Below, piece by piece: positions 19,918 through 43,530 of a DNA stretch of 64,000 bases. The stretch's first letter is position 1, and each line of letters starts with the position of its first letter. Below the pieces are notes generated by a model that did no database searches, was not told where the DNA came from, and was given only the letters and a program-made list of their open reading frames with translations. Source of the DNA: Volvox africanus (Eukaryota; Chlorophyta; Chlorophyceae; Chlamydomonadales; Volvocaceae); assembly GCA_030268105.1 (NCBI GenBank), contig BSDZ01000019.1:1156001-1220000 (forward strand), given 5' to 3'. A program made the position numbers and the translations under genes.

Positions 19918-22172
19918 GGCGGTGGTCATAGGCGGAGTGGCGGTGGTTACGACACATTTAGAGCGCATTCGGGGAGTGGAGGTGGAACTGCCAGGCCACG
20001 TCGTAACTCACACTTCCTCAGTGTGTTATCATGACCTCTGGTCCGTTCCAACTCTTTCAATCCGCACGGTTCCCTCCGTACGTTCCCCTCCACCCAACCC
20101 CCGGACACCCGCCTTTTTTTCGGCTGAGTCACGCTGCTCTGCGCGCATAAGGCCATTTAGGTACAACTTCCTCCAAGGTTTTTAGGGTGAATACCTGACA
20201 TGATCTGCCGCCCGTCCGGAATTTCCACCGGAACTACAGAACGACAGACGGATGGGTGTATGGATGTATCCCCAAACCCAATAAACAAGCCATATTGGTT
20301 CCGCTCTTCGTGGCGCCGCGGGGGATCAACACGGGGAATATGCTCAGCGACTTTGGTGCCCCGTGTGTTTGTGTGCATGTGTGTTTGGTTGGGGGAGGAG
20401 GAGGAGTTAAGGGGGTTGCAGGGGTTTACAGACAACATCCGGAGCTAGGTTGTTCCGATAGCTAGGTCTGTTCACGGGACAAGTCAGTCCCGCGTTTTTT
20501 GCAGGAACAGGGAGGAGCAGGAGTTCGTTCAGGTGGTTGGATGAGTAGGGGCTCACCGCGAGGTGCGAGGGGGCTGGCAGGCGACGTAATACGGCCACGG
20601 CCACGGTATGTTAACGGTACGCGTATGGTGCACGTACGACATGTAATTTTGGTAGGAGGGTAGAGCTAAGTAGTAATCATGAGATGCCTTCCGTCGCTGC
20701 GCTGCACAGGTAGGTGCAGCGTGTGTGTATGTGGCATAGCAGGGGTTGTGAGAGGACATGACAACACCCGCAAGCGGTGTTTTGCTGCGTTGAAAATGTT
20801 GTTGATATCGCTGTCGCTGTAGTTTAAGAATCTGTCAAAACAGAGCTCTGTGCAATCCATCTGTCCGTCTGTCTGTCTGTTTATCTGTCCTCCTTCCATC
20901 TCTGTCTGCGATGCCCGTCTGTCTGCCGGTCTGTCTGTCCCAAATGTAATTTTCATGAAGCGGTCAGGTCGAGGCACCTGATAGGGGTTCTTTAAAGGTG
21001 CTGAGGTGGCCCCTGCCCCCCAGCGGTCTTTCCGAACCTCTGTGCGGAGGAGGAAGCAAAACCATAATTTATCCCCGTGCTCAGCAGCCAAGGCCTATGC
21101 AACCAGGTCATAAGGCCCTGGAGAAATCCAATACGATCTGACAGACAGTTGGCAGCCTCGAATGCATTCAGTCCATAACACACGGGATATATGGAACCCG
21201 CCAGCAGGGTGGCCATTTCGCTACCTGTAACAGTAGAGCCTTACTCCCCTGCTCGGCCCCTTACTGCGTTATAGGTGGTTCAATATCGGTTACATGTTCA
21301 CAGCGCCGAAACCACATTATCTGTGGGCCTTGCTGCACCGCCTGGGAGGCACTCAGTTCCTAGCTCGGGGACCTGCATCTTGGGAAATGGGTTGGGGGAA
21401 TTGGGGGCAATGGATAAGAGGTGGAGTCTAGACGGCCTCTCAATGTGCGTGTCCACAGCTGTCAAAACCGGATAACCCCTCGGGCTTACATCCCCGTTCT
21501 CACCTCACCAGACCAAACAAGACTGGTGCGTTCTGGTCTTGCTCCATCTGGTGAGGTGAGAACGGGGCTATAAGCCAGAGAGAAGGCGCCAGGGACGACA
21601 AAAGTGGTAAATTTCTGCGGGTTCCCAATGCCGGCTGGCCATGACTGAGTGCTGCGGAGAGAGGGGCAGAGGGCACGAGTACCGTATTGGGTAGCGCTTG
21701 TAGTCACTGGTATTTGGGAGCTGATTGGTGTTGGGATCTGCCGCATGCATGCAGGGACCCACAATGCTATCGATAATGGATACATAATCCAGGGTAACCA
21801 CTCAACTGAAACTGAATAACGGATCGGACCTGCCTAAGTGCCTAGCTGCAGGCCTTGCCGAGCTGGTGACATGGACGATTTATAGTAACGAGCGTTTGTT
21901 CTGTAACTGCGCTAGGTGCACTGTCTATAATTCCGCTATTGGTCAGATGGCATGGATGATGATCTCTACACGACTGTAGGTTTATTACTTTGGATGTATA
22001 ATAAGAACCGAGTAACATATACGTATAAAAAATTTAATTGGGATGTTAAACATGTGTCAACTTGAGCGAAAGGCGATTGTGTCTTATTCCCGACATGAAC
22101 ATATAGCACAGCTCTTTTCTTAACCATGATAACCAAGCAGAGCATTTGAGATTAAAAAAGGAAGGAAGCCTA
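19918..22172. other. Spacer between the DCAF8-like gene and VPS18
   Basis: About 2.25 kb separates the stop of the DCAF8-like gene from the start of VPS18 on the same strand. No exon is recognised. It contains a CTGT-rich stretch near 20865-20940 and a strong hairpin at 21492-21567. The right part must hold the VPS18 promoter and turns AT-rich near 21950-22170. Confidence 0.5.
21492..21567. other. Long hairpin with 20-bp perfect arms
   Basis: The arm at 21492-21511 (CCCCGTTCTCACCTCACCAG) is perfectly complementary to 21548-21567. Inside, AGACCA near 21510 can pair with TGGTCT near 21534, so the fold may extend with an internal loop. The size is that of a small-RNA precursor or the remnant of a foldback element. 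It is intergenic. Confidence 0.75.
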
Positions 22173-33736
<11,564 letters not shown>

Positions 33737-36700
33737 CGAGGTGGAGGCGGAGGGGGGAGAGGAGGAAAGGGGGGGAAGGGGGAGGAGGGGGGGGAAGGAG
33801 GGAGGAGGGAGGAGGGGAGGAGGGTTAAGACGCACGCGGTATGCAAATTGATCTGCTGCAAGGTAGGGGGGGACGGTGGTGAACATAATCACCTCACCGC
33901 CTAACTAACCACCAACCGGAATACACATACGCTTGCGTGGCGGTGGTAATGTTGTTGTTGTTGGTAGTAATGGTGGTGGTGGTGGTGGTTGGTACTGGAG
34001 GGGGTGCGCGGGAGGGAGCGCACGACTGCTTGATGCCAAGGCAATGCAGATGCTGGGGAAGTCACTCCTCCAAGTGCGTATGTCGGGGGGGGAGGGAAGG
34101 GAAATACACATGTGGGAGATGCAAAGGTGGGAGGCAACCACGTACTAGGTGTCGTGCAGGCTCCTAGTCTGCGCGGTCGTCGTCGTCGTCTGCGCGGTCG
34201 TCGCATATTTTGCTGCTGGCTGGGGTCAGTTACTGTTCGTTAGATAGCCAGTGCAGTGCATGTGGGCGTTACGTTCATCCCCTCGAGTGATCAGATAATC
34301 TCGCTCGCTTGCCTGCATGGTATATGGTCCAACCGAGTTTCGAAATCCAGTATCGTACGTGTCATACTTATTGTACGTACTTATTGTACGTACGTACGCA
34401 TGTCAAGGAATGAACGCTAATAGAGCTAGGGGGGAAGGCAGGGGAAAGCTGGTAAGTATATATGCAGGCGGGGGTGCGGCAGTAGTAGCGTGCTGCTGCT
34501 GCTGCTGCCGCCGCCGCCGCCGGCGGCGGCGGTAAAATGGAAGGCATTTAGTGATTGGATGGGGGAAAGGGGTACGGCAGGGGTGTGCGAGTTATGGAGA
34601 GAGGATTTGAAAGTACGGGATGTGCGGGATCAAGGTACATGTGGCGTTGATTTGTTTCTGGCCTGATTACGTCAGTAGGGTAAGTACTTGTTGATAATAT
34701 TGTCAATGCAGACGACGGAAGCCGTTCGTACTCTTGCAGGCGAGGGTGTCAGCGAGTAGGTTTTGCAGAATTGACGTACATTGCATGCGGATTTGGCGGG
34801 AAAAGCAGCTCATTTTCGCAGACAGCAATTCACTGTGGGGCTATGAGTTGCGCTCCTCAACACAAGAATGACTGCCTAGCCTTAGATGAGGCGCGTTCAT
34901 TGCTTTCATCTGTGGTGTTATGTTATGACTTTCGGGTCACTGGATGGACCCATACCTAGATGTAAATGATAAACATCAGTAATGTATTTTTTAGGGTTGA
35001 TTAAACAGCACCTTGCATGTGGGATTGCTTTTAAAATTGCTTTTAAATTTTTTGATGGAGCGAGGAGCCATCTCGCAGAGCACTTTTCGGCAACTTGCCA
35101 GAAAGCAGTTAGGCTCGAACAGTCAGGTGAACTGAACACGTCTGACACGTACAACCTGCGAGGAGCCGCAAACAACTCAGAGCGCGAAGCCTGCGGACTC
35201 CGGCAAGCAAGCGGGCAGCTCTTGTCCCCTGACCTCGAATGTCATATCGCAGGGCCCATAACGAGTTCTCAAAACTGATTTTTGGCTTGCCAAAAATCTT
35301 AAGTGCCCTGTACGCAATTCCCAAAACGGCCCTCCGACACTCCTCATTCCACTCCATCATTTGGTGTAAGAAACAATTGGTCACTCAAAAGAACAGAACC
35401 TCAGACAACCACACCAGCTCCCAGACGGAAATGGCAAGAGAGCATCCCCTGAAAGCAAGGAAACCCGCCTCCTCCACCTCCATTGCCTCTCAAGCAAACA
35501 GCGTGGCCCTCCCTGCCAGGGACACTCCAGGGAAAGGGGGCGAAAAGCTCGGACCTTCCCAAACTGCCCACCAGAAAAGCTAGAGCCTTCCGAAGACGCG
35601 GGTGGGGGGTGGATAACAAGCCACCCTGAAGGGCCCCCCCTGAAATTCTCAACAGCTATCCCTATCTGCAGACACGCGCTGGAGAGCCGAGCCCCCCCTC
35701 TCCACCCTCTAAACCCCTCCCAGTCCTCAAGGCCAAGGAAAGCCCATCCCTACTCAGGAGCAAGCCTACCTGCCTCCGCCCAACACCCAGCCATTACTGG
35801 ACACAAGGGCACTCCTCTCCCTGCTCCCCCACAACTCCCCCTCCTCCCGAAGCTCCCTCCCTATCGGCACCGCAACAAGAACTCCTGAAACTCCTGGCTC
35901 TGCCCCTTAATCTGTCAGCTCAGCTGGCGCTGCACACTGGATGTAGTAGTTGAGAGCCGCAAAGGCCTCCCAAGATGCTGACAGAATGCTTCTGCACCTT
36001 TATATTGTGCAGGTGTGTGCCGTACACATATGACTACTACACTGGATTTGCCCACCGACCACTGCGAGGATGGGGTGTTGTGGCCCTACCCGGTCCCAGC
36101 ATCGCCGGGGGATAACAAGGGGTGCAGAGGAGTTCAGCTGAGTCCAAAAGTCTGCTGCTGTTCGGCCGCGAGCACGGTGAAGGGGTGAAGTGGCTGTTGC
36201 TGCTGTCACCTCCGTTTGTGCCGGCCCCCCTATGGTCGCCTGGGTCAGTGGCTTCCTTCACCACCTGGACTAGGGGATTCCCTGACCGCGTGAAGAAGTC
36301 TGTGATGGCCCTTTGACGGGTCCCTGCTCTGCACGAATCTGAGTTTGAGGCCGTGATGGCTGTCCTGGAGCCATAGTCTCCACTTGCCTCTGCACCGCGC
36401 GGGTTGCTGCACGGAGGCAGTATCCTGGCTGGCTGACAGGGCTTCCATGATTATTACATCCCACGGTGCCTGTTCACAGCCAGGGGTTGCTTGGATGAGC
36501 CAGATATGTTGTCGGCCCATGCGCCCCTCTGTGGTGGTTGATGACGGCAAGCGTCTGTCAATCTGTTCCGGCGCTGCCTGCGCTATGGGGCAACCCCAGA
36601 AATGGTGCAAGCGCGGGGAGCAGAGATGGCTAGGTGTGCCTCCAAAGGTCCCGCATCCACAGGGCTGTGTGGGCATCCGGGACAGGTGTGTGTTGCTTGC

Positions 36701-37932
36701 CTGGTAGGGGTATTCCATCCGCTGCGAGGTGCCACAGCGTCTCCTTTTTTTAGACCACCCAGCAGTAATTAAGCCAATCTGCGCAGTGAGAGCGACTGAT
36801 AAGCTACACTTTGGCCAATCTCATCGAATAATCTCCTGGCCCGGGCGGAGAGGGAGCATATTCTGTATATATTGAGGTATTGAGGTATCAATAATCGTTG
36901 ACAGCATCACTGCAACGCGACTATGTAGCTGCGTTTACACCACGATATTGCATAAGGCATGCATGCATCGTTCCAACGTGTGTGTCGTTTTGTACCTCTC
37001 GCCATATCCGCCTCAACAAACAAAGGCCCGATCGGAGGATGTCATCACACAGCCCATGCATCCTGGATACCACCACTTGACATCCCAACTAGGGTGCTAC
37101 ATGCCACTCCACACCGCAGTTCTGTAGTGCCCTTTCAGCTGAATGGTGACGGAGAGGACCAGCATATGTCGTACATCCATATATATTTGCCTTTCATTGT
37201 ATTTCTGATGGATCATATATTTTATATTTCATGATATTTCTGACGGATCATATATGTATATATATATGTATGTGCGCTTACTTGCCCTGTCGTACGTGCT
37301 AGCTATCTAGCTGATCAGGTCATCAGAATTCCGGTACATACATACATACATACATACATACGTAAGGCAGCCGCAGGAACAGTGTATTCATTCATGTTAG
37401 ATCCGCATCCATCCCTCTGTGCATCCATCCATCCATCCATGCATCCATCCATTCATCCTGTATCTATCATAGTGGACACGCGTATTCGCCCGGCACTCCA
37501 TCTGTCTGCAAGCAAGCAATCCGACGACCATACATGCAGCTGTTTATTAAACACCCAGACATGCAGAGCATCAGCTCCAAGCAGTGCAGCGCCAGTCAGG
37601 CGTGAACCCTCACCCCCCAATGAACACTAATATCAGCTGTACCAGCCACAATTATTAGCTCCCGCTCTACCGCCACTAATGACTACCTGACAATCTTCTT
37701 TTAAAAAAACATGCGCATGCGTGCATGTCCGTCCGTCATCAAATTATTTGCCTGCATCTACGTCATCAGGCCTCCAGCCAGCAGCCAGGACATGCATATC
37801 ACGCATCATGTCATCACGCATGCACACCAAGATATAGAGCTACCAGCAGATCACAAACTAATCTCCATCTGCGGTGTACGGCGGATGCATGAACCAAATG
37901 CACAAAATGGATTTTCCAAAATAATGTCATTC
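33737..37932. other. Convergent intergenic region with repeat-derived sequence
   Basis: This 4.2 kb lies between the 3' ends of VPS18 (+) and the proline-rich protein gene (-). It holds a GGA-rich tract just after the VPS18 stop, a small CTG/CCG/CGG hairpin near 34491-34532, tetranucleotide runs near 37338-37460, and retroelement-like sequence from about 34970 to 36850. The plus-strand frame at 35239-35583 (114 codons) may belong to the same debris; I do not recognise it. Confidence 0.55.
36120..36718 (-). pseudogene. Non-LTR retrotransposon 3'-end fragment (Cys/His zinc-binding tail)
   Basis: The minus strand encodes PTQPCGCGTFGGTPSHLCSP followed by RLHHFWGCPIAQAAPEQ. The pattern Cys-x-Cys, then His-x-Phe-Trp-x-Cys-Pro-x-Ala-Gln, is that of the zinc-binding segment after the reverse transcriptase of plant and algal non-LTR elements. 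The frame continues about 130 residues and then appears to shift (GTNGGDSSNSHFTPSPCSRP is in another frame). No reverse transcriptase or endonuclease region was found, so this is a truncated, dead copy. The TGCACC...GTGTGCCGTAC...ACTAC sequence just beyond (about 35990-36040) recurs at about 61620-61680. Confidence 0.55.
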
Positions 37933-40900
37933 TCAGGCGCTAAGGATGAGCTGCGCCGCCGCCGCTAGGCCGCTGCTGAGGATGATACATAGGAACGTGG
38001 ACATATATCCCGGAATGAGCACCCCGGCACCAGATGTTTGAGTCTTGAGGCCCACAGTAGCGTTTCTCGAGACATCTGTACAGGTGTGCGTATATGTATG
38101 TATGTATGGGGATGGGTGGAGACGGAGGGAGGTGGGATGGGAGGGAATGGGAGGTATGGGATGAAAAGGAGGGATGTGGTATGGGAGGGACCGCGGGGTA
38201 CAATGCATGGATCGCCGTGAAAGAAGATGGGAAGGACGAAGGCCAACTTCAAATAACTCTTTATAAACTTGCTTGATCATTACAATTTGATGTGATTTAC
38301 GGGTTATAAAAATAAATAATGTCATATCATATAATACCATATAATGTATCGTTGTTATTAAGTTGTGTCCAGCAAGCAAGCACTACAGTAATTTCATTCC
38401 GTACGTCGTCTCACCGTTTCGAGCCAGCTGCTGCAAAACCATCCACGGTCCCAGAACCGTCCCTCGATAGGATACAGACCCTCCATACCCTGTAACTCAC
38501 TCAGAGCGAGTGACGGCGGCGGCGGCTGCGGACTGCTGTAGATTGGCGGAGGATAGCTTGGGGCCCGCAGAGATGGGGTCTCATAAATGGGGGGTGAGGG
38601 GGCAACCGACTCTGCGCGCGGCGGCGGAGATTATGACATATAAAGGGGTTGGGCATGGGAATATGGATGTACATAATGTGGAAGATAGGGGTTGGGAATG
38701 GGAGTATTGATGTACATAATGTGGAAGATCGAGGGAATGGAAATATTGATGTACGTAATGTGGAAGATCGGGGTTGGGAATGGAAATATTTATGTATACT
38801 GGTGCGTCCGTAGGTTGCAAAGATTTTGCAAGTTTGCCTTTGCCTAGCTAGATAGCTGTGTATGTTTGATTATGTAACTGGTTATGTATACGTTTCCAAT
38901 TTTCCATCAATCCAAGAACAGTACACACCCAACAAAGAAAGTTCGATCCACAAACGACCAGCGCTAACAGCAATATGCTTTGTCACGTACCTCCCTCATA
39001 TATATGTGTGCGTGTATATGTAGGGTGTTAGGGTTCGGATTTTGTAAGGGTAACATGTATAGGGTTTCTCCCGCATAATGAAACGGGCTGCTACCTAATA
39101 AGCCACAACATCCTATTTGACATCCTAATTTTCCATCACGATACAGCATAGAACGGCACACACGGCACGCACGGCACGCACGGCACACGTCGTTATTCGT
39201 TCCCCAGCTTCAGCCGACGCCCCAAGTATAGTTTGCATAAATAAATAAAATAAATAAAAACATACGCGAATACGTCACCCGCCGAGATGAAGACATACTT
39301 GGCGCATTCGTCGGAGGCTGCTGGCTTAGCGGAGGCGAAGGGTAGACTGGAGGGGGACCTGCATGTGCATGTGCGGGTTCAGGTGCAGGCACCAGCAGCA
39401 GCAGGTATATGTATATGCGCATGTACACATTCTGCATGCATGGCATTCCATCTATATGCGTAACAATCCATTAATATGCATATTATCATACGTACATGCC
39501 CAAAACATAATGAAGATTACCAGCCCAACGTTGATATGTACATATAGATTATATACATATGTATGACATTTTTAGGTATAGATATAGATATCTATCGAGC
39601 AATCGATCATGATACGAGCAAGGAAGCATCAATCAAAATCATTCCAGAACCATTATAATTACATGTTGTTTCTTGCCGGCTTGTTTCCCACTGCTACACA
39701 CACAGTACCTAATAAGTAGTTATGTGCATGCATACCTTGAGTTTGCTGTAAAATCGCCACACCTGGTTCATTCCACAAAACGAGGCATGATGGGTACGAT
39801 GGGTACGATGGGTACGATGGGTACGAGGCACGCACCCAAGAGCAGCAGGCGGCGGGAAATAGTAAGAACATAGCCGCTATTTATATATACATATATATAT
39901 ATATAGGTTGTCTGTCTGTCTTAGCCCTGTCTTTGCCTGCCTTTAAACATATACATAAGCATGTAAGGCCCATCCATTTGTAATCTTAGGGTTTAGGGTT
40001 TAGGCCTTACATGCTTATGTATATGTTTAAAGGCAGGCAAAGACAGGGCTAAGACAGACAGACAACCAACGTTACCTTGCCGGCTATTTATCATATAGCT
40101 ATACAGGGTTTCCTTCCCGCATATGTAAGGTTACATGCCGTGCGTTCCCCCCTGCGCCGTGGTTCGGCCCGGTCAGGGCCCCCGGTGCTCGCCCACAGTG
40201 TAACACCCGTTCATATATGTATACCCACTCTCTTACATGCTCTCTTGCATACTTGTAGCAGTAGTACATTGCTACACACACATTAAGGAAATGGGCTTGC
40301 TGAAGCCCAAGGATACCATGAGTCATTCGTTCGTTGCAACATAAGATATATTACATATAATTATAAATATATTACATATGATATTATATATATGATATTA
40401 TATGTAATATATAATAAATATAAATTATTAAATATATAATATAATATTAAATATAATAATATAATATACCTTCCGGGGAAGAGGTGAGATTATTTGGTGG
40501 CGACTGCACAGGCTGGGGAGGTGGTGGAGATGGGCCTGCAATGTCGACAGAAGAAGAACAGGCAGAAGAAAACACAGTTGATCACTTATCACTTGGAACG
40601 TCTTTATGTTGATGAAAATGGAAACACCTTAATATGTCAGCTATATATAGCATACCGCTGCTCATGAAGGGAAAGATACCAATACCTTGCACGTTTGGAG
40701 CATCGTTCATGGGGGAGGGGGGGTTGTCGAGCATCGGGCTTGGCGGAGCCGGAGCCGGAGGTGGAGATACAGGTGGAGGTGGCGCCGGCGATGCCGACGA
40801 GACAGGATAGGCTGGAGCCGGGGGCGATGGGGGCGTCCCGTCTGCATGGAGAGTAATGGAAAGCAAACTTCTTTCAATAATTGCCAAAAGATCGATAACT

Positions 40901-41748
40901 TAACTATTGAGATGGATCTATACTTAAAAACATTTGACACACACACATATCGTACGGGTGCCATGAGTTTGCCGTACATACATACGTGGATGTATTATTA
41001 GCTAGTTGGGATAAACATCAAAGCTGCGAAAAAACAAAACCAAAAAGATGAATATAAAGCGATCGAGGTGCTGTATGCGCATGTATAAATGTTTGTGACG
41101 GACAAAGGAGGCTATCTCTATATTGGAGTTGATATATATTATGAACTCAAGATAATATATCAATCGCTCGGCTGCCATCCACACACAACCAAACACACAC
41201 ACACAATACATATTTTATGTGTGTATGCGTGCTCGACAGCAGATTATCTATCTATGAAGGATGGATGTAATAAATTTATAATCTATATTACCACATACAT
41301 ATATGTGTAAGCCGTGTGCGTGTGCGTGTGCGTGTTGCCCCCTGCCTGCACTGTGGTTCGGCCCGGTCAGGTTTCCCCCGTGCTTGTCCTTGCCGGGCAA
41401 GTCGCCCACATACAATGTAACACCTTAATACAGACATTTTTATATAGTACATCCACAGTACATATATATGAGCAGCGACTCTCTGCCACGCGCGCGGGTG
41501 CACCCACGCGTACTTGCTCTTTAGGCAGGCCAGCCAGCAAGGTACCGCTTAAATAAGCTTGCTTGCGGAGTTAATGCTTTATCCATGCAACCAGCCATAA
41601 GCAAGCACATGAACTTACAATAGCCAGCAGGCTGTGCGAACGAAGTTGTCGTTATGGAGTACAGCAAGCACACCAGTGGCGCCCAAGCTGCTGCAAACCG
41701 CAGCCCCAACTGTCTTGACCGTGAGGATATCGATATCAGCGGGATCAT
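37933..41748 (-). CDS. Small proline-rich, probably GPI-anchored wall/matrix protein
   Basis: Five exons (41748-41619, 40841-40686, 40535-40470, 39358-39299, 38075-37933) join at phase 1 throughout and give 184 residues from 3.8 kb of DNA. Residues 1-39 contain a signal peptide (LRFAAAWAPLVCLLYS, ending near SFAQ). Three short exons encode extensin/arabinogalactan-like sequence rich in Pro, Ser and Ala (for example ASPAPPPPVSPPPAPAPPSP and PPPVYPSPPLSQQPPTNAP). The last exon has two N-glycosylation sequons (NVS, NAT) and ends in a hydrophobic segment (YMSTFLCIILSSGLAAAA) with no basic tail, as in GPI-anchor signals. I infer a hydroxyproline-rich glycoprotein at the cell surface. Because internal exons are symmetric, skipping or insertion keeps the frame. 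A further Pro-rich frame near 38510-38540 was not included because no acceptor gives the right phase. Confidence 0.72.
38645..38800. repeat. Imperfect tandem repeat of about 42-44 bp, 3.5 copies
   Basis: Units contain GGGTTGGGAATGGGA, TATTGATGTACATAATG and TGGAAGAT with a few substitutions per copy. The array lies in the last intron of the proline-rich protein gene. Confidence 0.85.
39785..39826. repeat. GATGGGTAC nonanucleotide repeat, four copies
   Basis: Four near-perfect copies in the intron between exons 3 and 4 of the proline-rich protein gene. Confidence 0.9.
39906..40067. mobile_element. 162-bp perfect palindrome with telomere-like loop
   Basis: Arms at 39906-39970 and 40003-40067 are perfect 65-base inverted repeats (outer end GGTTGTCTGTCTGTCTTAGC). 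The 32-base loop contains TTAGGGTTTAGGGTTTA, about two and a half copies of the plant-type telomere repeat TTTAGGG, and the arms' GGCC edges abut it. It sits in the intron between exons 3 and 4 of the proline-rich protein gene. No coding capacity; a foldback element or repaired double-strand break are both possible. Confidence 0.85.
40146..40215 (+). repeat. Dispersed repeat family 2, copy 1
   Basis: Shares GGTTCGGCCCGGTCAGG, CCCCGGTGCT and GCCCACAGTGTAACACC, then TTCATA, with copies at about 41335-41435 and 45512-45585. Lies in an intron of the proline-rich protein gene. Class unknown. Confidence 0.7.
41335..41435 (+). repeat. Dispersed repeat family 2, copy 2
   Basis: Carries GGTTCGGCCCGGTCAGG, then CCCCCGTGCTTGTCC and GTCGCCCACATACAATGTAACACC. 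Compared with copy 1 it has an insertion (TTGCCGGGCAA) that can pair with itself. Lies in intron 1 of the proline-rich protein gene. Confidence 0.7.
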
Positions 41749-42764
41749 GTTTGTAGAGGTGCTGTACAGAGAGTTTGGTTCTAAGGAAGATATATATGTA
41801 TGTGTGCTGCTGTTGCGAGGAGTGTGGTTCCACAGCTGTATACGATAAATAGATGGCGGCACCGCTGGAAGGAGATAGGCAGGTGTACTACTACTGGGCC
41901 GCCTGGCTTGCTGAACAGCCGTCTGCTATATGCAGTGGATTTTCGGTATGGAATGTTCAGTAAGACTGTACTTAATCTGCTTTAATACATATGACTACTG
42001 GTACGTACATGCACGACGTGAGATGCAGTTAATGATAAGTCATCATCATCCAGGAAGCTTCAACCAACTTTCTCTGTCAGCAAGTGATCAACGTCGCCTC
42101 GTCGATGTCGAGATCTACATCTAAGCCTATGTAGATTTCGATACATTACCTGAAGCTACGATGCATCATTTCGCACCTGCTTGGACGTGACGTCCGTTGT
42201 TCGCTCATGTGTTGCCTCGACAATGTCCTCGATAGATGCGCTTGCTTGGAAATCAATGATAGTTTAAAAAAGAAAGTAAATAAATTTGTAAAATACTAAT
42301 AGACCTTCATTTATATATGTATCGCCTTTTTGAAATTGGCACGCAACCTCAGGGTGTCTCAGGGTGTAACAGAGGCTTCGCCTAGCTGATAGGGGTAGCT
42401 GTAAAGCCATTCGCCCTGTTACACAGGGAGAATGTATGTAACACCCGTATGTGGTCCATCCGTCGTTGTCAACTAATGATATATTTCCTAGCGCCGCCGT
42501 ACAATCTATCTGCTGGTATGGCCCTGATTTAGATTTGGTCTCCAAACGTAGTTAGCTGGGCACGTTGGCATTGACAAGATAATCACTTATTTACATATTG
42601 ATTTTCTGGATGTTGCTTTTGTGTCGCTCACGGGGGAGTGTTGAGAGTGAGCAACACTCATATACGAATGAATGACAAAATAATACGGGAGGGGCAGGGC
42701 GCTTTGCTGTGTTATGAAATGGTATATCAGTTGGATATAGCGATCCATACTAGCAACAATCCCG

Positions 42765-42960
42765 CTGTTGTAGCTGTACTCGGCGGTAAGCTATCGACCC
42801 GCGTTCGTACTGTTTGTAGTGCTATACGCGCAAGTATATGTGCCGACTCCAGAACGAACTATTCGGACTTCTATACTATCAGATAATATGTAACGTATAC
42901 TTTCTCGTTATTACGTCAGGCTTCCTAATGTCTGATAGTCTACGTCTCAATATGATGACT
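42765..42960 (+). repeat. Diverged direct repeat of about 190 bp, copy 1
   Basis: Shares GAGCTGTACTCGGC-like start, TGTAGTGCTATAC, CGTCAGGCTTCCTAATGTC and TAGTCTAC..CTCAA with the copy at 43345-43530. The two are about 580 bases apart in the same orientation with many substitutions, so the duplication is old or the element inserted twice. Confidence 0.75.
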
Positions 42961-43344
42961 TTAACAGCGTTTCATTTGCGTGAATGTGCGTTAACATTGT
43001 GGCTCGCAAACCGTGTCCGCACTTCCTTCCCACTGCGAAAACAATGTCCACGCAAGCGAAAGCATGTGCGGATGTATGCGATGTGCGTGCGAAATTCTTG
43101 AAGCAATGCTTTAAATGTTATTCGCAAATGTTTACGCATGCGAACTAAGGTGCGAAACTATACCTAGAATTTAAGTGCTATTTAACATTCGTTTTCGATA
43201 AAATTTGCTGCTATTCGCATTCACACGTTATGATTTTTAGAATGCGTAATTGTTGCGAATGCCGTAACGCGCGCGTTAAGTATTATTGTTATTCACTAAA
43301 GTATCAGTGGGATTTGTAGCGATTCGTTCTAGCAACATTTGCGT

Positions 43345-43530
43345 TATTGGAGCTGTACTCGGCAGTTAACTAGCGATCCCGCGTCTCCCATCTGTAGTGC
43401 TATACACGCGAGTATTTGCGCCAACTCCGGAGCGAACAATTCAGTCTTCTTTTGGCTATCAGATCCTATGTAACGATTACTTTCTCGTGATAACGTCAGG
43501 CTTCCTAATGTCCGGTAGTCTACATCTCAA
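43345..43530 (+). repeat. Diverged direct repeat of about 190 bp, copy 2
   Basis: Second copy of the segment at 42765-42960. The sequence downstream, with CCGCCTCAACAAATAAA and AAAGGCCCGATCGG (about 43667-43700), also resembles 37005-37040, which hints at a longer dispersed element. Confidence 0.75.

Noticed and set aside
35239..35583. 114-codon plus-strand frame as a gene
   Set aside because: No recognisable domain; surrounded by retroelement-like sequence and without convincing splice partners. Left as repeat-derived, unresolved.
38505..38560. Possible extra Pro-rich exon (SPQPPPPSLAL) of the GPI-type gene
   Set aside because: No AG acceptor puts that frame in phase with the previous exon, while exon 4 splices directly to the last exon at phase 1.
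42264..42545. 93-codon minus-strand frame with several Cys
   Set aside because: Looks briefly like a Cys-rich exon, but no acceptor/donor pair joins it in phase to the neighbouring genes and the composition is ordinary.
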